From UBA8514 sp034933685 (GTDB lineage: Bacteria > Bacillota > Clostridia > Lachnospirales > Anaerotignaceae): a stretch of DNA of 64,000 bases. Positions 15,749 through 25,625 of this stretch are shown piece after piece. A program made the position numbers and the translations under genes. A model generated the notes under the pieces. The model was not told the origin of the DNA, did no database searches, and was given only the letters and a program-made list of their open reading frames with translations. Location of the stretch: the NCBI GenBank assembly GCA_034933685.1, contig JAYFNB010000046.1, positions 11,892 through 75,891 on the forward strand, in the 5' to 3' direction. How positions within the stretch are numbered: position 1 is the first letter of the stretch; each line of letters opens with the position of its first letter.

Positions 15749-18700
15749 TTAAAATAATGTTAACTGGTTTGTATCCGGTATTCCTTTTAATACATCATTT
15801 TCTTTAAGAAGCTCAATCAACGTTTTCCCAACGCCAGTGTATTCTTTAAACTCTTCAATAGTTTTAAATTCATCAACACTGCTCCGACCGTCCACAATAC
15901 CTTGGGCAGCGTTAATTCCCAATCCCTGCAAAGAATTAAATGGTGGAATTAACCCATTGTCAGCTATAATAAACTTCTTAGAATCGGATTTATATAGGTC
16001 TATAGGATAAAACTTATAGCCTCGACAATAAAACTCAATTACAAGCTCCAGTACAGTGAGCTTACCTTTTTCCTTGGTAGTTGCAGTATTTCCTTTTTGC
16101 TCTATTTCTTTTGCAGTCTGTCTTGCAATTTCTTCTCCACGGCACATACAGCTGTAGTCAAAATCATCACTGGCGCGTACAGTAAAGTATGCCGCATAAT
16201 ATGCCAAAGCATAATTTATTTTGAAATATGCAATTCTAAATGCCATCATTACGTATGCCGCTGCATGAGCTTTTGGGAACATATACTTAATCTTAAGGCA
16301 ACTATCAATATACCATTGCGGCACATGGTTTTCTCTCATAAGCTCCATGTCCTCTTCTGAAAGCCCCTTTCCTTTACGCACCTTTTCCATAATTTTAAAG
16401 GAAGCCTTGTTTGGAACGCCTTTGTTTATAAGATACCCCATAATGCTGTCACGTGTGGAAATTGTTTCTTTTAGAGTAATTGTGCCATTGGCAATTAGGT
16501 CTGCCGCATTACCTATCCATACATCTGTTCCATGTGAAAGGCCAGAAATTCTTAAAAGGTCTGAAAATGATTTGGGTTTTGTATCCAAAAGCATTTGCCT
16601 AACAAATTTAGTTCCAAATTCAGGTATTCCCAAAGTTCCTGTCTCACAACCTATTTGCTCAGGTGTTACACCTAATGCTTTGGGTGACTCAAAAAGTGAC
16701 ATGGTATCCTTGTCATCCAAATGCACAGACTGTGGATTAACACCTGTAAGGTCGTAAAGCATACGTATAACTGTAGGGTCGTCATGTCCTAGTAAATCCA
16801 GCTTAAGCAAACGTCCTGAAATTGAATGATAATCAAAGTGTGTTGTTGTTATGTTGGATGTAACGTCATCTGCAGGGCGTTGAATAGGGCAAAATTCACA
16901 TATATCACGGTCACGAGGCACAACCATAAGTCCGCCCGGATGTTGTCCTGTTGTTCGTTTTATTCCTGTACAACCGTTAACAAGGCGGTTTATTTCTGCG
17001 TTGTGTGCAATCTTCCCTTTTTTTTCTAAATATTTCAGAACAAAACCGTATGCAGTTTTATCTGCCAAAGTTCCTATTGTCCCAGCCTTAAATACCTTCC
17101 CTTTACCAAAAAGTTCCTCTGTGTAGGCGTGTGCCTGCTGTTGATATTCACCTGAAAAGTTAAGGTCGATATCTGGTTCTTTATCACCTTCAAAGCCAAG
17201 AAATGTCTCGAAGGGAATGTCATGCCCCTCTTTAAGCAGATTTGCACCACATTTAGGGCAAATCGCATCTGGCATATCACAACCACTGCCACCTTCAAGA
17301 AAAACATTCTTAACTACTTCACTTTCAAAATCTGAATACTTACACTCTGGGCAAAGGTAGTGCGGCGGAAGCGGGTTAACCTCTGTTATGCCAGCCATTG
17401 TAGCCACGAATGATGAGCCAACCGATCCACGCGAGCCAACCAAATATCCATTTTCAACAGAGTTCCAAACAAGCTTTTGTGCAATAATATAAAGCACCGC
17501 ATAGCCATTGCTAATAATAGAATTAAGTTCCCTATCCAATCTTTTTTGCACTACGTCCGGCAAAGGTTCGCCATACATACTAGTTGCCTTAGTTGTGGTA
17601 ATTTGCGTAAGGTCGTCATCAGCACCGTCTATGCGTGGAGGAAAAGTGCCATCCGGAATAGGCTTTATTTGTTCTATCATGTCTGCAACTAGATTTGTGT
17701 TAGCAACAACAATTTCATATGCCTTTTCTTTTCCTAAGTATTCAAATTCCTCAAGCATTTCTTCTGTTGTTCTGAAAAACAGGGGTGCTTGGTTATCAGC
17801 GTCGGAAAAACCTTCTGCACTCATAATTATTTTTCTGTAATCTGCATCCTGTGGGTCAATAAAATGAACATCGCAGGTGGCAACCACAGGCTTATGGTGC
17901 TTTTCGCCAAGGGAAATTATCTTTTTATTATAGTTCTTTATATCCTCAAAAGATGACACAGAATCTACTTTTGAGGACTCAATCATAAATTGATTGTTGC
18001 CCAATGGCTGAATTTCCAGATAGTCGTAAAAGTTTACTATGCCATCAATAACCTCTTTAGGTTTATCATCTAATAATGCACGAAACAACTCTCCAGCCTC
18101 ACAAGCACTGCCAATTATCAATCCATCACGATGTTCAATTAGCTTGCTTTTTGGAATACGTGGTCGCTTCTTCGCGAAATATTCTAAATGAGACAAACTT
18201 ACTAATTCATACAAATTTCTAAGCCCTTCGTAATTTTTCACGAGAATTATTATATGATAAGCCTTAAGCTTGTCATAATTAACAGTTCTGCTACAAAAAA
18301 CATTAACTGAGTTTAGGTTATAAACCTGTTTTTCTGCCAGCATATTCAAAAATTTCATCATAATTTCTGCCGTAGCTTCTGCATCATTAACTGCCCTATG
18401 ATGACCTTTTAATTCCACACCAAGATACTCTGCAACAATGTTCAGCTTGTGCTTTTTTAAGTCTGGTAAAAGGCTTTTTGCAAGCTCAACAGTATCTATT
18501 ACTGTATTTTCAATATCTGGCAACCCCAAATTTTCTGAATTTTTACGAATAAATCCAACATCGAAATTTGCGTTATGGGCTACAAGCACCGTTTCCCCAA
18601 AGAACTTAATAAATTCTGGCAGTATTTCATCAACGGTAGGCGCATCACTAACCATTTCGTCAGTAATGCCAGTTAGTTTTGTAATCTCGGCAGATATAGG

Positions 18701-20086
18701 CACTTTGGGGTTAACAAAGGAGGAAAATCTATCGGTAATTACTCCGCCTTTTATTTTTACTGCACCAATTTCCGTTATTTTGTCACGCTCTCTTGAAAGT
18801 CCAGTTGTTTCAAGGTCGAACACTGTAAATTCATCATCGATACTTTGTCCTTTTGGGCAAACAACCGCCGTACCTAAATCGTCAATTAAGTAGCCCTCAA
18901 CGCCATAAATAACTTTTATATCCTTACCATTGCTGCTTTCCATTGCCTCTGGAAAAGCTTGTACAACACCATGGTCAGTAATGGCAATCGCCTTATGTCC
19001 CCACTCAAGGGCACGTTTAACATAATCCTTGGCTGGTGTAATTCCATCCATTCGGCTCATTTTTGTATGCAAATGTAGCTCAACACGTTTTTCTTTGGCA
19101 TTGTCTTTCCGTGATGGAGGCTTTGACGCAATGGAAATATCTCTAGACATAATATTTATTTCTTTTGCGTATTTGTCAAACTGAACCTCGCCCTTAACCT
19201 TAAGATAGTTTCCCGTTTTAAATAGTTGGTTCATCTCGCTGTCGTAAACTTTTTTATCTACAAAGAACTTAACGGTTGTAGAGTCCGTAAAATCGGTAAT
19301 ATCAAAGGAAACAATGTAGCGTTCTCCTTTAATTTCACGTGTTTCAACGTTAAATATACTTCCGACAATAATAACTTTTTCACCTTCTGTTTTTGTTTCA
19401 ATTATTTTTGATACAGCACCAGAAATCTCTTTGCCAATGATAATTCCATTTGCAATTTTTTCACCAGCCTGTGCAATGGCCTCATTTGTGGCATCTGCAA
19501 AAATCTCTGCCTTTCGTGCTTCAAGGTCTTTTAGTATTTCAATCTCTTTGGTTTCCTGTTCTTTACGGAACAAAGCATATTCTTCAGCAGAAGATTTTTT
19601 ATCTTTAAAATAAACCCTTAAATCGATATCGTTTTCGGCTTTTAGCTTGTTTTCAATAAGTTTGTCTATCTCTTTTTTAACAAGAAAATAGGAAACATTG
19701 TTTTTAACGGAAATTTCAAGCTTGTTTTCATTCAGCGTCCATTCTGATGCACAGATTATACTGCCACATCCCGGTCCGATTTTTGCCACGCTGTAGATAA
19801 CGTTTTCCCATGTCTTTTCAATAATTTTCTTCGTCTCCTGCTGATTATTCAGATATGTAAACTCAATAACGGCTTCCTTAATAGGAAGCCTTGTCTCAAG
19901 CTCGTTTTTAAGCTTATCTATGTATACTTCTGCAATGATATCTGGCAGTTCGAAGCCAATTTCCAGTATTTTTTCCTTGCTATGAATAACAAATTTTATT
20001 ATTACTGCATTTTCAAAGATCTCTTTAATTTTTGGCGAAAGAGATATTTTTTCAAATACGGTATTAAATTTTTTTCTTTCCACCAA
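15749..20086 (-). CDS. polC: DNA polymerase III alpha subunit, Gram-positive type PolC
   Basis: Replicative polymerase with a built-in proofreading exonuclease, about 1445 residues, the usual size. The domains in order are: N-terminal region; OB fold (about 230-330); PHP domain (RVELHLHTKMSRMDG, about 335); DEDD exonuclease with FDLETTG near 426 and HNANFDVGF; return of the PHP domain; and a zinc site (CPECKYSD, then CPKCG, about 914-955). The polymerase palm follows with PDIDLNFSGEYQ near 976, and RTTGQHPGGLMVVP after it. The longest frame begins with TTG at 20092, but AAAGGA ends only one base before it. TTG at 20086, seven bases away, is the better start, with GTG at 20083 as the alternative. 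It closes the operon from pyrH. Confidence 0.96.
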   Translation of the reverse strand: MVERKKFNTVFEKISLSPKIKEIFENAVIIKFVIHSKEKILEIGFELPDIIAEVYIDKLKNELETRLPIKEAVIEFTYLNNQQETKKIIEKTWENVIYSVAKIGPGCGSIICASEWTLNENKLEISVKNNVSYFLVKKEIDKLIENKLKAENDIDLRVYFKDKKSSAEEYALFRKEQETKEIEILKDLEARKAEIFADATNEAIAQAGEKIANGIIIGKEISGAVSKIIETKTEGEKVIIVGSIFNVETREIKGERYIVSFDITDFTDSTTVKFFVDKKVYDSEMNQLFKTGNYLKVKGEVQFDKYAKEINIMSRDISIASKPPSRKDNAKEKRVELHLHTKMSRMDGITPAKDYVKRALEWGHKAIAITDHGVVQAFPEAMESSNGKDIKVIYGVEGYLIDDLGTAVVCPKGQSIDDEFTVFDLETTGLSRERDKITEIGAVKIKGGVITDRFSSFVNPKVPISAEITKLTGITDEMVSDAPTVDEILPEFIKFFGETVLVAHNANFDVGFIRKNSENLGLPDIENTVIDTVELAKSLLPDLKKHKLNIVAEYLGVELKGHHRAVNDAEATAEIMMKFLNMLAEKQVYNLNSVNVFCSRTVNYDKLKAYHIIILVKNYEGLRNLYELVSLSHLEYFAKKRPRIPKSKLIEHRDGLIIGSACEAGELFRALLDDKPKEVIDGIVNFYDYLEIQPLGNNQFMIESSKVDSVSSFEDIKNYNKKIISLGEKHHKPVVATCDVHFIDPQDADYRKIIMSAEGFSDADNQAPLFFRTTEEMLEEFEYLGKEKAYEIVVANTNLVADMIEQIKPIPDGTFPPRIDGADDDLTQITTTKATSMYGEPLPDVVQKRLDRELNSIISNGYAVLYIIAQKLVWNSVENGYLVGSRGSVGSSFVATMAGITEVNPLPPHYLCPECKYSDFESEVVKNVFLEGGSGCDMPDAICPKCGANLLKEGHDIPFETFLGFEGDKEPDIDLNFSGEYQQQAHAYTEELFGKGKVFKAGTIGTLADKTAYGFVLKYLEKKGKIAHNAEINRLVNGCTGIKRTTGQHPGGLMVVPRDRDICEFCPIQRPADDVTSNITTTHFDYHSISGRLLKLDLLGHDDPTVIRMLYDLTGVNPQSVHLDDKDTMSLFESPKALGVTPEQIGCETGTLGIPEFGTKFVRQMLLDTKPKSFSDLLRISGLSHGTDVWIGNAADLIANGTITLKETISTRDSIMGYLINKGVPNKASFKIMEKVRKGKGLSEEDMELMRENHVPQWYIDSCLKIKYMFPKAHAAAYVMMAFRIAYFKINYALAYYAAYFTVRASDDFDYSCMCRGEEIARQTAKEIEQKGNTATTKEKGKLTVLELVIEFYCRGYKFYPIDLYKSDSKKFIIADNGLIPPFNSLQGLGINAAQGIVDGRSSVDEFKTIEEFKEYTGVGKTLIELLKENDVLKGIPDTNQLTLF

Positions 20087-20101
20087 AATCAAATCCTTTA
20101 C

Positions 20102-21154
20102 TTATAGCTTTAGTATTTCCTCCATAAGACTATCCACAAGCTGATTTTCATCCACTTTCTTTATAATTTCACCCTTTTTAAAAATGAGACCAACACCTTT
20201 TCCGCCAGCAATGCCAATATCTGCCTCACGTGCTTCGCCTGGGCCATTTACCACACAACCCATTACCGCAACCTTGATATTTTTATTTATTTTTCTACAT
20301 TTTTCTTCAACCTCATTAGCAATTCCAATTAAGTCAATTTCTGTTCTTCCGCAAGTTGGGCAAGATACAAAATCTATGCCAAATTTACGCAACTCCAGAC
20401 TTTTAAGTATTTCTTTCGCCGCTTTAATTTCTTCAACTGGGTCGCCAGTAAGCGAAACACGAATTGTGTCACCAATACCTGATGCAAGTATTGCACCAAT
20501 CCCAACTGCACTTTTTACTGTTCCTCCGTAAACAGTTCCAGCTTCAGTTATTCCCACATGTATAGGATAATCACAGCTTTTACTTAATAGGCTGTAAGTT
20601 GCTATACTCATTGGAACACCAGATGCCTTTATCGAAATTATTATATTACAAAAGTCAAATTTTTCTAATATTTTTACGTGTTTTAATGCACTTTCCACCA
20701 ATGCCTCTGGCGTAACACGCCCATACTTATTTAGCAATTCTTTTTCAAGTGAGCCTGAATTTACACCAATTCTTATGGGAATATTTTTCTCCTTTGCCAT
20801 ATCAACAACGGCTTTAATTTTTTCTTCATCGCCAATATTCCCAGGATTTATACGCACTTTATCTACACCTTGGCTCATAACTTCAAGGGCAAGGCGATAG
20901 TCAAAGTGAATGTCTGCTACAATGGGTATTGAAATTTGCTCTTTAATTTTGCCAACTGCAATTGCCGCTTTCATATCTGGAACGGCAACACGCACCAATT
21001 CACAACCTGCCTCTTCAAGTGCCTTAATTTGCTTAACAGTTGCCACAACATCACGTGTATCGGTATTACACATAGACTGGATTATAATTGGATTACAGCC
21101 ACCTATTTTAAGGCCTCCAACCTCAACTGTTTTTTTAATTTCTCTCTTAATCAT
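20102..21154 (-). CDS. ispG: (E)-4-hydroxy-3-methylbut-2-enyl-diphosphate synthase
   Basis: MEP-pathway iron-sulfur enzyme that reductively converts MEcPP to HMBPP. The 350-residue protein has the N-terminal TIM barrel (PIIIQSMCNTDTRD, DKVRINPGNIG) and the C-terminal [4Fe-4S] domain with cysteine ligands in SCPTCGR and GCVVNGPGE. The frame extends to a GTG at 21163, but AGGTG six bases before the ATG at 21154 favours the shorter form. The start is directly behind the rseP stop, and polC follows after a short gap. Together with dxr upstream, the operon carries two MEP steps feeding undecaprenyl diphosphate synthesis by UppS. Confidence 0.96.
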   Translation of the reverse strand: MIKREIKKTVEVGGLKIGGCNPIIIQSMCNTDTRDVVATVKQIKALEEAGCELVRVAVPDMKAAIAVGKIKEQISIPIVADIHFDYRLALEVMSQGVDKVRINPGNIGDEEKIKAVVDMAKEKNIPIRIGVNSGSLEKELLNKYGRVTPEALVESALKHVKILEKFDFCNIIISIKASGVPMSIATYSLLSKSCDYPIHVGITEAGTVYGGTVKSAVGIGAILASGIGDTIRVSLTGDPVEEIKAAKEILKSLELRKFGIDFVSCPTCGRTEIDLIGIANEVEEKCRKINKNIKVAVMGCVVNGPGEAREADIGIAGGKGVGLIFKKGEIIKKVDENQLVDSLMEEILKL

Positions 21155-21163
21155 TATTTTCAC

Positions 21164-22240
21164 CTACTTAAAAAGCCTAAGAATATCATTGGATGCTATG
21201 AGCGCCATAAAAACCATTAAAAGCACGAACCCTGCAAAATGTATAAATCCTTCTTTATTTCTATCTATAGCCTTTCCTCTTACTGTTTCAAGAATAAGGA
21301 AAACCAATCGTCCACCGTCCATTGCTGGTATCGGAAACAGGTTTATTGCGCCAAGATTTGTGCTAAGCAATGCGGCGATTGTCATAAGGCTTCTTATGGC
21401 ACTGCCAACACTGTACGTCAACCCTTCCTCAACTGTGTCACCCATTATCTGAACAATACCAATTGGGCCTGCAACCTCTTCTGGAGTTATATTTAAGGTG
21501 AAAAGGCGCACAAAACCAACCACTACCGATTTTATGTAGTAGCGCATAGTATAAATAGAAGTCTTAATGGTTTCAATGATGTCAGTTCGTTCATAACCTT
21601 CAACATTTTTTGCAAATAGTCCCGTTTTAACCTTGGGTGTAAACCCAATTATCCATCGATTGTCTTCAGATGTAGATGGTTTGATTGTGAGATTTGCTTT
21701 TTTTCCATCGCGCAAAACTATAACTTCTAAATCATTACCATTACAACCGTCTAGCACTAAAAATAAATCTTGATAAGTACCAATTTTTTCGCCATTTATT
21801 GCAATTATTTCATCACCAGCGTTAAGCCCCTTTGTCTGAGCATCCGTTCCTTCAATTACACTTACAACTGTTGGATAAACTACAGCCTTGGCGGTTGCTG
21901 CAACAACAAAAACAATTAAAAACGCAAACAAAAAATTCATTACAGGACCCATAACAACAACTGCCATACGTTGGAAAGTTGTTTTGCTATTAAAGGAACG
22001 AGGGTCGTTGTCCTCTTCATCTTCACCAAGCATACGGCAAAAACCGCCCAAAGGCAAAAGGCGAACAGAATAAATTGTATCACCTTTTCTCTTTTTTAAA
22101 ACAGTTGGGCCCATTCCAATAGCAAATTCTTCTACAAGTATTCCATTTTTTACTGCCACAATATAGTGACCATATTCGTGTACTAAAACCAAAATGCTGA
22201 AAACCAATAAGGAAATCAGCACCGAAAATAATCCGGACAT
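21164..22240 (-). CDS. rseP: Site-2 metalloprotease RseP/RasP
   Basis: Membrane-embedded M50 zinc protease that cuts within transmembrane segments, for example anti-sigma factors and signal-peptide remnants. The 358-residue protein has HEYGH in the first helix (LVLVHEYGHYIVAVKNG). A PDZ domain (about 115-190) contains GTDAQTKGLNAGDEIIAINGE, and the third motif is NLFPIPAMDGGRLVF with the metal-binding Asp. About four transmembrane helices are visible. AAAGGAC precedes the ATG. Its position between dxr and ispG is conserved in Clostridia. Confidence 0.95.
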   Translation of the reverse strand: MSGLFSVLISLLVFSILVLVHEYGHYIVAVKNGILVEEFAIGMGPTVLKKRKGDTIYSVRLLPLGGFCRMLGEDEEDNDPRSFNSKTTFQRMAVVVMGPVMNFLFAFLIVFVVAATAKAVVYPTVVSVIEGTDAQTKGLNAGDEIIAINGEKIGTYQDLFLVLDGCNGNDLEVIVLRDGKKANLTIKPSTSEDNRWIIGFTPKVKTGLFAKNVEGYERTDIIETIKTSIYTMRYYIKSVVVGFVRLFTLNITPEEVAGPIGIVQIMGDTVEEGLTYSVGSAIRSLMTIAALLSTNLGAINLFPIPAMDGGRLVFLILETVRGKAIDRNKEGFIHFAGFVLLMVFMALIASNDILRLFK

Positions 22241-22259
22241 ATTTTGTTAGTCCTTTCTT

Positions 22260-23405
22260 TTATAATTTAATATTTCTTGCATATTCCCTGCCCCATTTAT
22301 CTGCATCCAGAAGTTCTTCTATGGTAAAGTTATACTTAACAGTATATGCATTCATTGTATTTTCTATTATAGCAGGTATATCTAGATATTTTATTTCTTT
22401 GTTCAAAAATTTTTCAACTGCAATTTCATTTGCCGCATTAAGCACAGCTGGCATACTTCCACCAATTTCAATTGCCTTATATGCAAGGGCGAGGCAACGG
22501 AAAGTCTCCAAATCTGGTTCTTCAAATGTTAGTGTACCAACTTTTGCAAGATTCAGCTTTTCAAATGAATTTTTTGCCCTCTTTGGGTAAGTTAGCGCAT
22601 AGGCAATAGGCACTTTCATATCTGGCACGCCAAGCTGTGCCATAACCGCACCATCTTCATATTCCACTGCGGAATGTACAATGCTTTGGGGATGAACAAG
22701 CACTTGTATTTTATTCACAGCTACATCAAAAAGCCATTTGGCTTCAATTACCTCAAGTCCTTTATTCATCATGGTTGATGAATCAATGGTAATTTTTGCG
22801 CCCATACTCCAGTTTGGATGTTTCAGTGCCATTTCTGGAGTAACTTCTTTAAGCTCTTCAGCTTTTTTCCCCCTGAAAGGGCCACCAGATGCTGTTAGAA
22901 TAATCTTTTTGATTTTATTCATATCATTTCCTTGCAGGCTTTGAAAAATTGCTGAATGCTCACTATCTATAGGATATATTTTTACGCCATGTTTTTTTGC
23001 CTCGTTTATGATAAGGCTTCCGCCTGATACAAGAACCTCTTTTGTTGCAAGTGCAATTTCCTTTTTTGCACGAATTGCCTCATACGTAGGCTTAATACCT
23101 ATGTTGCCAACAACACTCATTATAACTGTATCTACTGTTTCCATTGTTGCAATTTCAACAAGACCTTCAAGCCCCGTTAATACCTCAACATCAAGGTCTT
23201 TAATTCTGTCTTTAAGCCTTTCCGCCTTTACTTCGTTCATAACCGCCACTTTTAGTGGCCTAAACTCTCTTATTTGCTCTTCTAAAAGTTCAATTGATGT
23301 ATTGGTTGAAAGTCCAACAACATTAAAGTCAGATGTAGCCCTTGCGACCTCTAAGGTTTGCACTCCAATAGAACCAGTTGAGCCCAATATCGATATATTT
23401 TTCAT
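22260..23405 (-). CDS. dxr: 1-deoxy-D-xylulose 5-phosphate reductoisomerase
   Basis: Second MEP-pathway enzyme, converting DXP to MEP with NADPH and a divalent metal. The 381-residue protein has the Rossmann motif ILGSTGSIGVQTLEV at the N-terminus. The active-site and metal segment is YPIDSEHSAIFQSLQG, followed by LTASGGPFRG, HPNWSMGAKITIDSSTMMNKGLEVIEA and the C-terminal helical domain. The ATG immediately follows the cdsA stop with no spacer, and its Shine-Dalgarno GAGGTG lies inside cdsA, so translation is probably coupled. Confidence 0.97.
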   Translation of the reverse strand: MKNISILGSTGSIGVQTLEVARATSDFNVVGLSTNTSIELLEEQIREFRPLKVAVMNEVKAERLKDRIKDLDVEVLTGLEGLVEIATMETVDTVIMSVVGNIGIKPTYEAIRAKKEIALATKEVLVSGGSLIINEAKKHGVKIYPIDSEHSAIFQSLQGNDMNKIKKIILTASGGPFRGKKAEELKEVTPEMALKHPNWSMGAKITIDSSTMMNKGLEVIEAKWLFDVAVNKIQVLVHPQSIVHSAVEYEDGAVMAQLGVPDMKVPIAYALTYPKRAKNSFEKLNLAKVGTLTFEEPDLETFRCLALAYKAIEIGGSMPAVLNAANEIAVEKFLNKEIKYLDIPAIIENTMNAYTVKYNFTIEELLDADKWGREYARNIKL

Positions 23406-24221
23406 TTAAAGCACCTCTATTAAAAACAGCATAATATAGTATACAACGGGAGCTGTCAAAAGCACGCTGTCAAAACGGTCTAAAATTCCGCCATGTCCTG
23501 GTATCAAATTGCCATAATCCTTTAGGTTAACAAAGCGTTTTACTGATGATGCTGCTAAATCTCCTATCTGCGATAATACAGAACCGGCAATTCCTGTAAT
23601 AAGACACAATATAGTTGTATTTACATTCTCCAACTTAAAATATCGCTCTATGCAAATTCCATAAACTACAGCAACTACCGTAGCAGTTATAACACCGCCA
23701 ACGGCACCCTCAACTGTTTTTTTAGGGCTAAGTTCTGGAATTAGTTTGCGCTTTCCAAAAAGCATGCCACTGAAATATGCACCTGTGTCGCACCCAAATG
23801 CACATATAAAAACAAGCCAAACAAAAAATTTGCCATACGTGTATTCCCGTATGAGATATATATGGGATATTAAGAAGCAAACGTAAAAAAATCCGAAAAA
23901 AGTTACCATAATATCTTTAATGTTAACTTTGTTGTGGAATAAAACCATGGCTATCAAAAGTACCACCAAAAATGCGGAAACAAGAATGTTAAACATATTG
24001 TTTTGGTTGATAAAAAATTCCGAAAAAACAACATAAATTACTGCAAATGAATAACCTACAAAATCCAATGCCTTAGGTTTTGGGTAAAATGCCCTGTAAA
24101 ATTCATACATACCGATAACTGATAGTACAAGAACAGCAATTTTAAGAGGAATTCCTCCATATACAATAAAAAATATCAAAACAGGTAAAAGAACTAAACC
24201 TGATATAATCCTTGTAGACAT
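23406..24221 (-). CDS. cdsA: Phosphatidate cytidylyltransferase
   Basis: Integral membrane enzyme making CDP-diacylglycerol from phosphatidic acid and CTP. The 271-residue protein has about seven or eight transmembrane helices. The family signature is near the C-terminus: SSVKRFVNLKDYGNLIPGHG followed by GILDRFDS, with the two metal-binding Asp residues. The open frame runs to 24353 through uppS, but GGAGG before the ATG at 24221 gives a start 10 bases after the uppS stop and puts the first hydrophobic helix at the N-terminus. PlsC elsewhere in the window makes its substrate. Confidence 0.95.
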   Translation of the reverse strand: MSTRIISGLVLLPVLIFFIVYGGIPLKIAVLVLSVIGMYEFYRAFYPKPKALDFVGYSFAVIYVVFSEFFINQNNMFNILVSAFLVVLLIAMVLFHNKVNIKDIMVTFFGFFYVCFLISHIYLIREYTYGKFFVWLVFICAFGCDTGAYFSGMLFGKRKLIPELSPKKTVEGAVGGVITATVVAVVYGICIERYFKLENVNTTILCLITGIAGSVLSQIGDLAASSVKRFVNLKDYGNLIPGHGGILDRFDSVLLTAPVVYYIMLFLIEVL

Positions 24222-24231
24222 TAATTTCCTC

Positions 24232-24969
24232 CTAACTATTGCGTCCGCCAAATCGACGGTCACGGTTTTGGTATTCCCAAATTGCTTGCTTAAAATCATT
24301 TTCAGTGTAATCAGGCCATAATTTATCAGAAAAGCTAAATTCTGAGTAAGCAATTTGCCATAAAAGGAAATTGCTTACTCGCTCTTCGCCGCTTGTACGT
24401 ATAACTAGTTCTGGGTCTGGCACGCCAGTTGTGTCAAGGTGCTGTTCAATAAATTCTTCTGTAATGTCCTCAGGTGCAATTTCTGCATCTTTAGTTTTTT
24501 GTGCTATTTTTTTAACAGCTCTTAAAAGTTCATCACGTCCACCATAATTTAATGCAATGTGCAAATTAAGGCCAGGTTTATCTTTTGTAATTTCCTCAAG
24601 TTTTAAAATTTGCTGTTGAATATCATTATCCAAACGGGTTGTGTCCCCAATTATGTTTACTTTTACTTTGCGTTTTTGGGCGGAACGGATATGTTCCTTC
24701 AAGTACTTGCGAAGTAAATCCATAATTCCGGTAACCTCATCTTCGCTGCGCTTCCAGTTTTCAGTGGAAAATGCATAAGCTGTAATGTGCATAACACCCA
24801 ATTCTTCTGCCACATTTAAAATGTTCTCAAGGGTATCTGCTCCTGCTTTATGACCAGCTTTTTTGGGCAAATTTCTTTTTTTTGCCCATCTGCCATTTCC
24901 ATCCATAATGATTGCAATATGCTTTGGCATATTGTTCATGTCTAATTCAATTTTTTCTTTTGTGCCCAC
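24232..24969 (-). CDS. uppS: Undecaprenyl diphosphate synthase (isoprenyl transferase)
   Basis: Cis-prenyltransferase that condenses eight isopentenyl diphosphates onto FPP to make the peptidoglycan lipid carrier. The 245-residue protein has the catalytic-Asp motif IAIIMDGNGRWAKKRNLPK, then GHKAG, AFSTENWKRS and RTSGEERVSNFLLWQIAYSE. The start is GTG at 24969 behind GGAGG nine bases away; the in-frame ATG ten codons later would still keep the catalytic part. An intrinsic terminator precedes it, unusual within such an operon. Confidence 0.96.
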   Translation of the reverse strand: MGTKEKIELDMNNMPKHIAIIMDGNGRWAKKRNLPKKAGHKAGADTLENILNVAEELGVMHITAYAFSTENWKRSEDEVTGIMDLLRKYLKEHIRSAQKRKVKVNIIGDTTRLDNDIQQQILKLEEITKDKPGLNLHIALNYGGRDELLRAVKKIAQKTKDAEIAPEDITEEFIEQHLDTTGVPDPELVIRTSGEERVSNFLLWQIAYSEFSFSDKLWPDYTENDFKQAIWEYQNRDRRFGGRNS

Positions 24970-24986
24970 GTTAAATTGCCTCCATT

Positions 24987-25014
24987 AAGAAAAAGCCCCT
25001 TAATTTTAAGGGGC
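24987..25014 (-). terminator. Intrinsic terminator between frr and uppS
   Basis: On the minus strand an 8-bp GC-rich stem, GCCCCTTA with TAAGGGGC (24995-25014), is followed at once by TTTTTCTT. It lies nine bases after the frr stop and 18 before the uppS start. It should end part of the transcription from pyrH-frr, making it an intra-operon attenuator. Confidence 0.85.
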
Positions 25015-25022
25015 ATAATTTT

Positions 25023-25577
25023 TTATACTGAAAGAATGTCCTTACATTTAGCTTCAGATTTTTTTTCTATTTCAGAAGTGAATTTGTCAGTAAGCTTCTG
25101 AATTTCGTCTTCCATTGTCTTTAAATCGTCTTCAGAAATTTCCTTAGCTTTTTCAGCTTTTTTAAAAGAGTCAATAGCATCACGGCGAATATTACGAATA
25201 GCCACCTTAGCATCTTCAGCTTTTTTCTTAACCTCTTTTGTAATTGAAACACGGCGTTCTTCTGTAAGCTCTGGGAAAACAAGGCGAATAACTTTTCCAT
25301 CATTACCAGGGTTAATGCCTAAGTCTGATGTATTAATTGCTTTTTCAATTGCTTTAATTAGGGTTGCATCCCATGGCTGAATTTGAATGAGTCTTGCTTC
25401 TGGAACAGAAATATTTCCAACCTGATTAATTGGTGTAGGTGTTCCATAGTAATCAACGGTAATCCTGTCGAGTACGTGAGGGTTCGCGCGTCCCGCCCTA
25501 ATTGTTGAATACTCATTTTCAAGGTTTGCAACAGTTTTCTTCATTTTCTCTTCAAACACTGCCGTCTTTTCTGACAT
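25023..25577 (-). CDS. frr: Ribosome recycling factor
   Basis: Splits the post-termination ribosome together with EF-G. The 184-residue protein begins as a typical RRF (three-helix bundle, KMKKTVANLENEYSTIRAGRANPHVLDRITVDYYG). The small beta domain follows (QVGNISVPEARLIQIQPWD, NDGKVIRLVFPELTEERR) and the long C-terminal helices end at 184. GGAGG precedes the ATG. It is paired with pyrH upstream as in nearly all bacteria. Confidence 0.98.
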   Translation of the reverse strand: MSEKTAVFEEKMKKTVANLENEYSTIRAGRANPHVLDRITVDYYGTPTPINQVGNISVPEARLIQIQPWDATLIKAIEKAINTSDLGINPGNDGKVIRLVFPELTEERRVSITKEVKKKAEDAKVAIRNIRRDAIDSFKKAEKAKEISEDDLKTMEDEIQKLTDKFTSEIEKKSEAKCKDILSV

Positions 25578-25625
25578 AAAAATTCCTCCTAAGTATTAAA
25601 AGCTTATAATAATAGTAAGCCCTTC

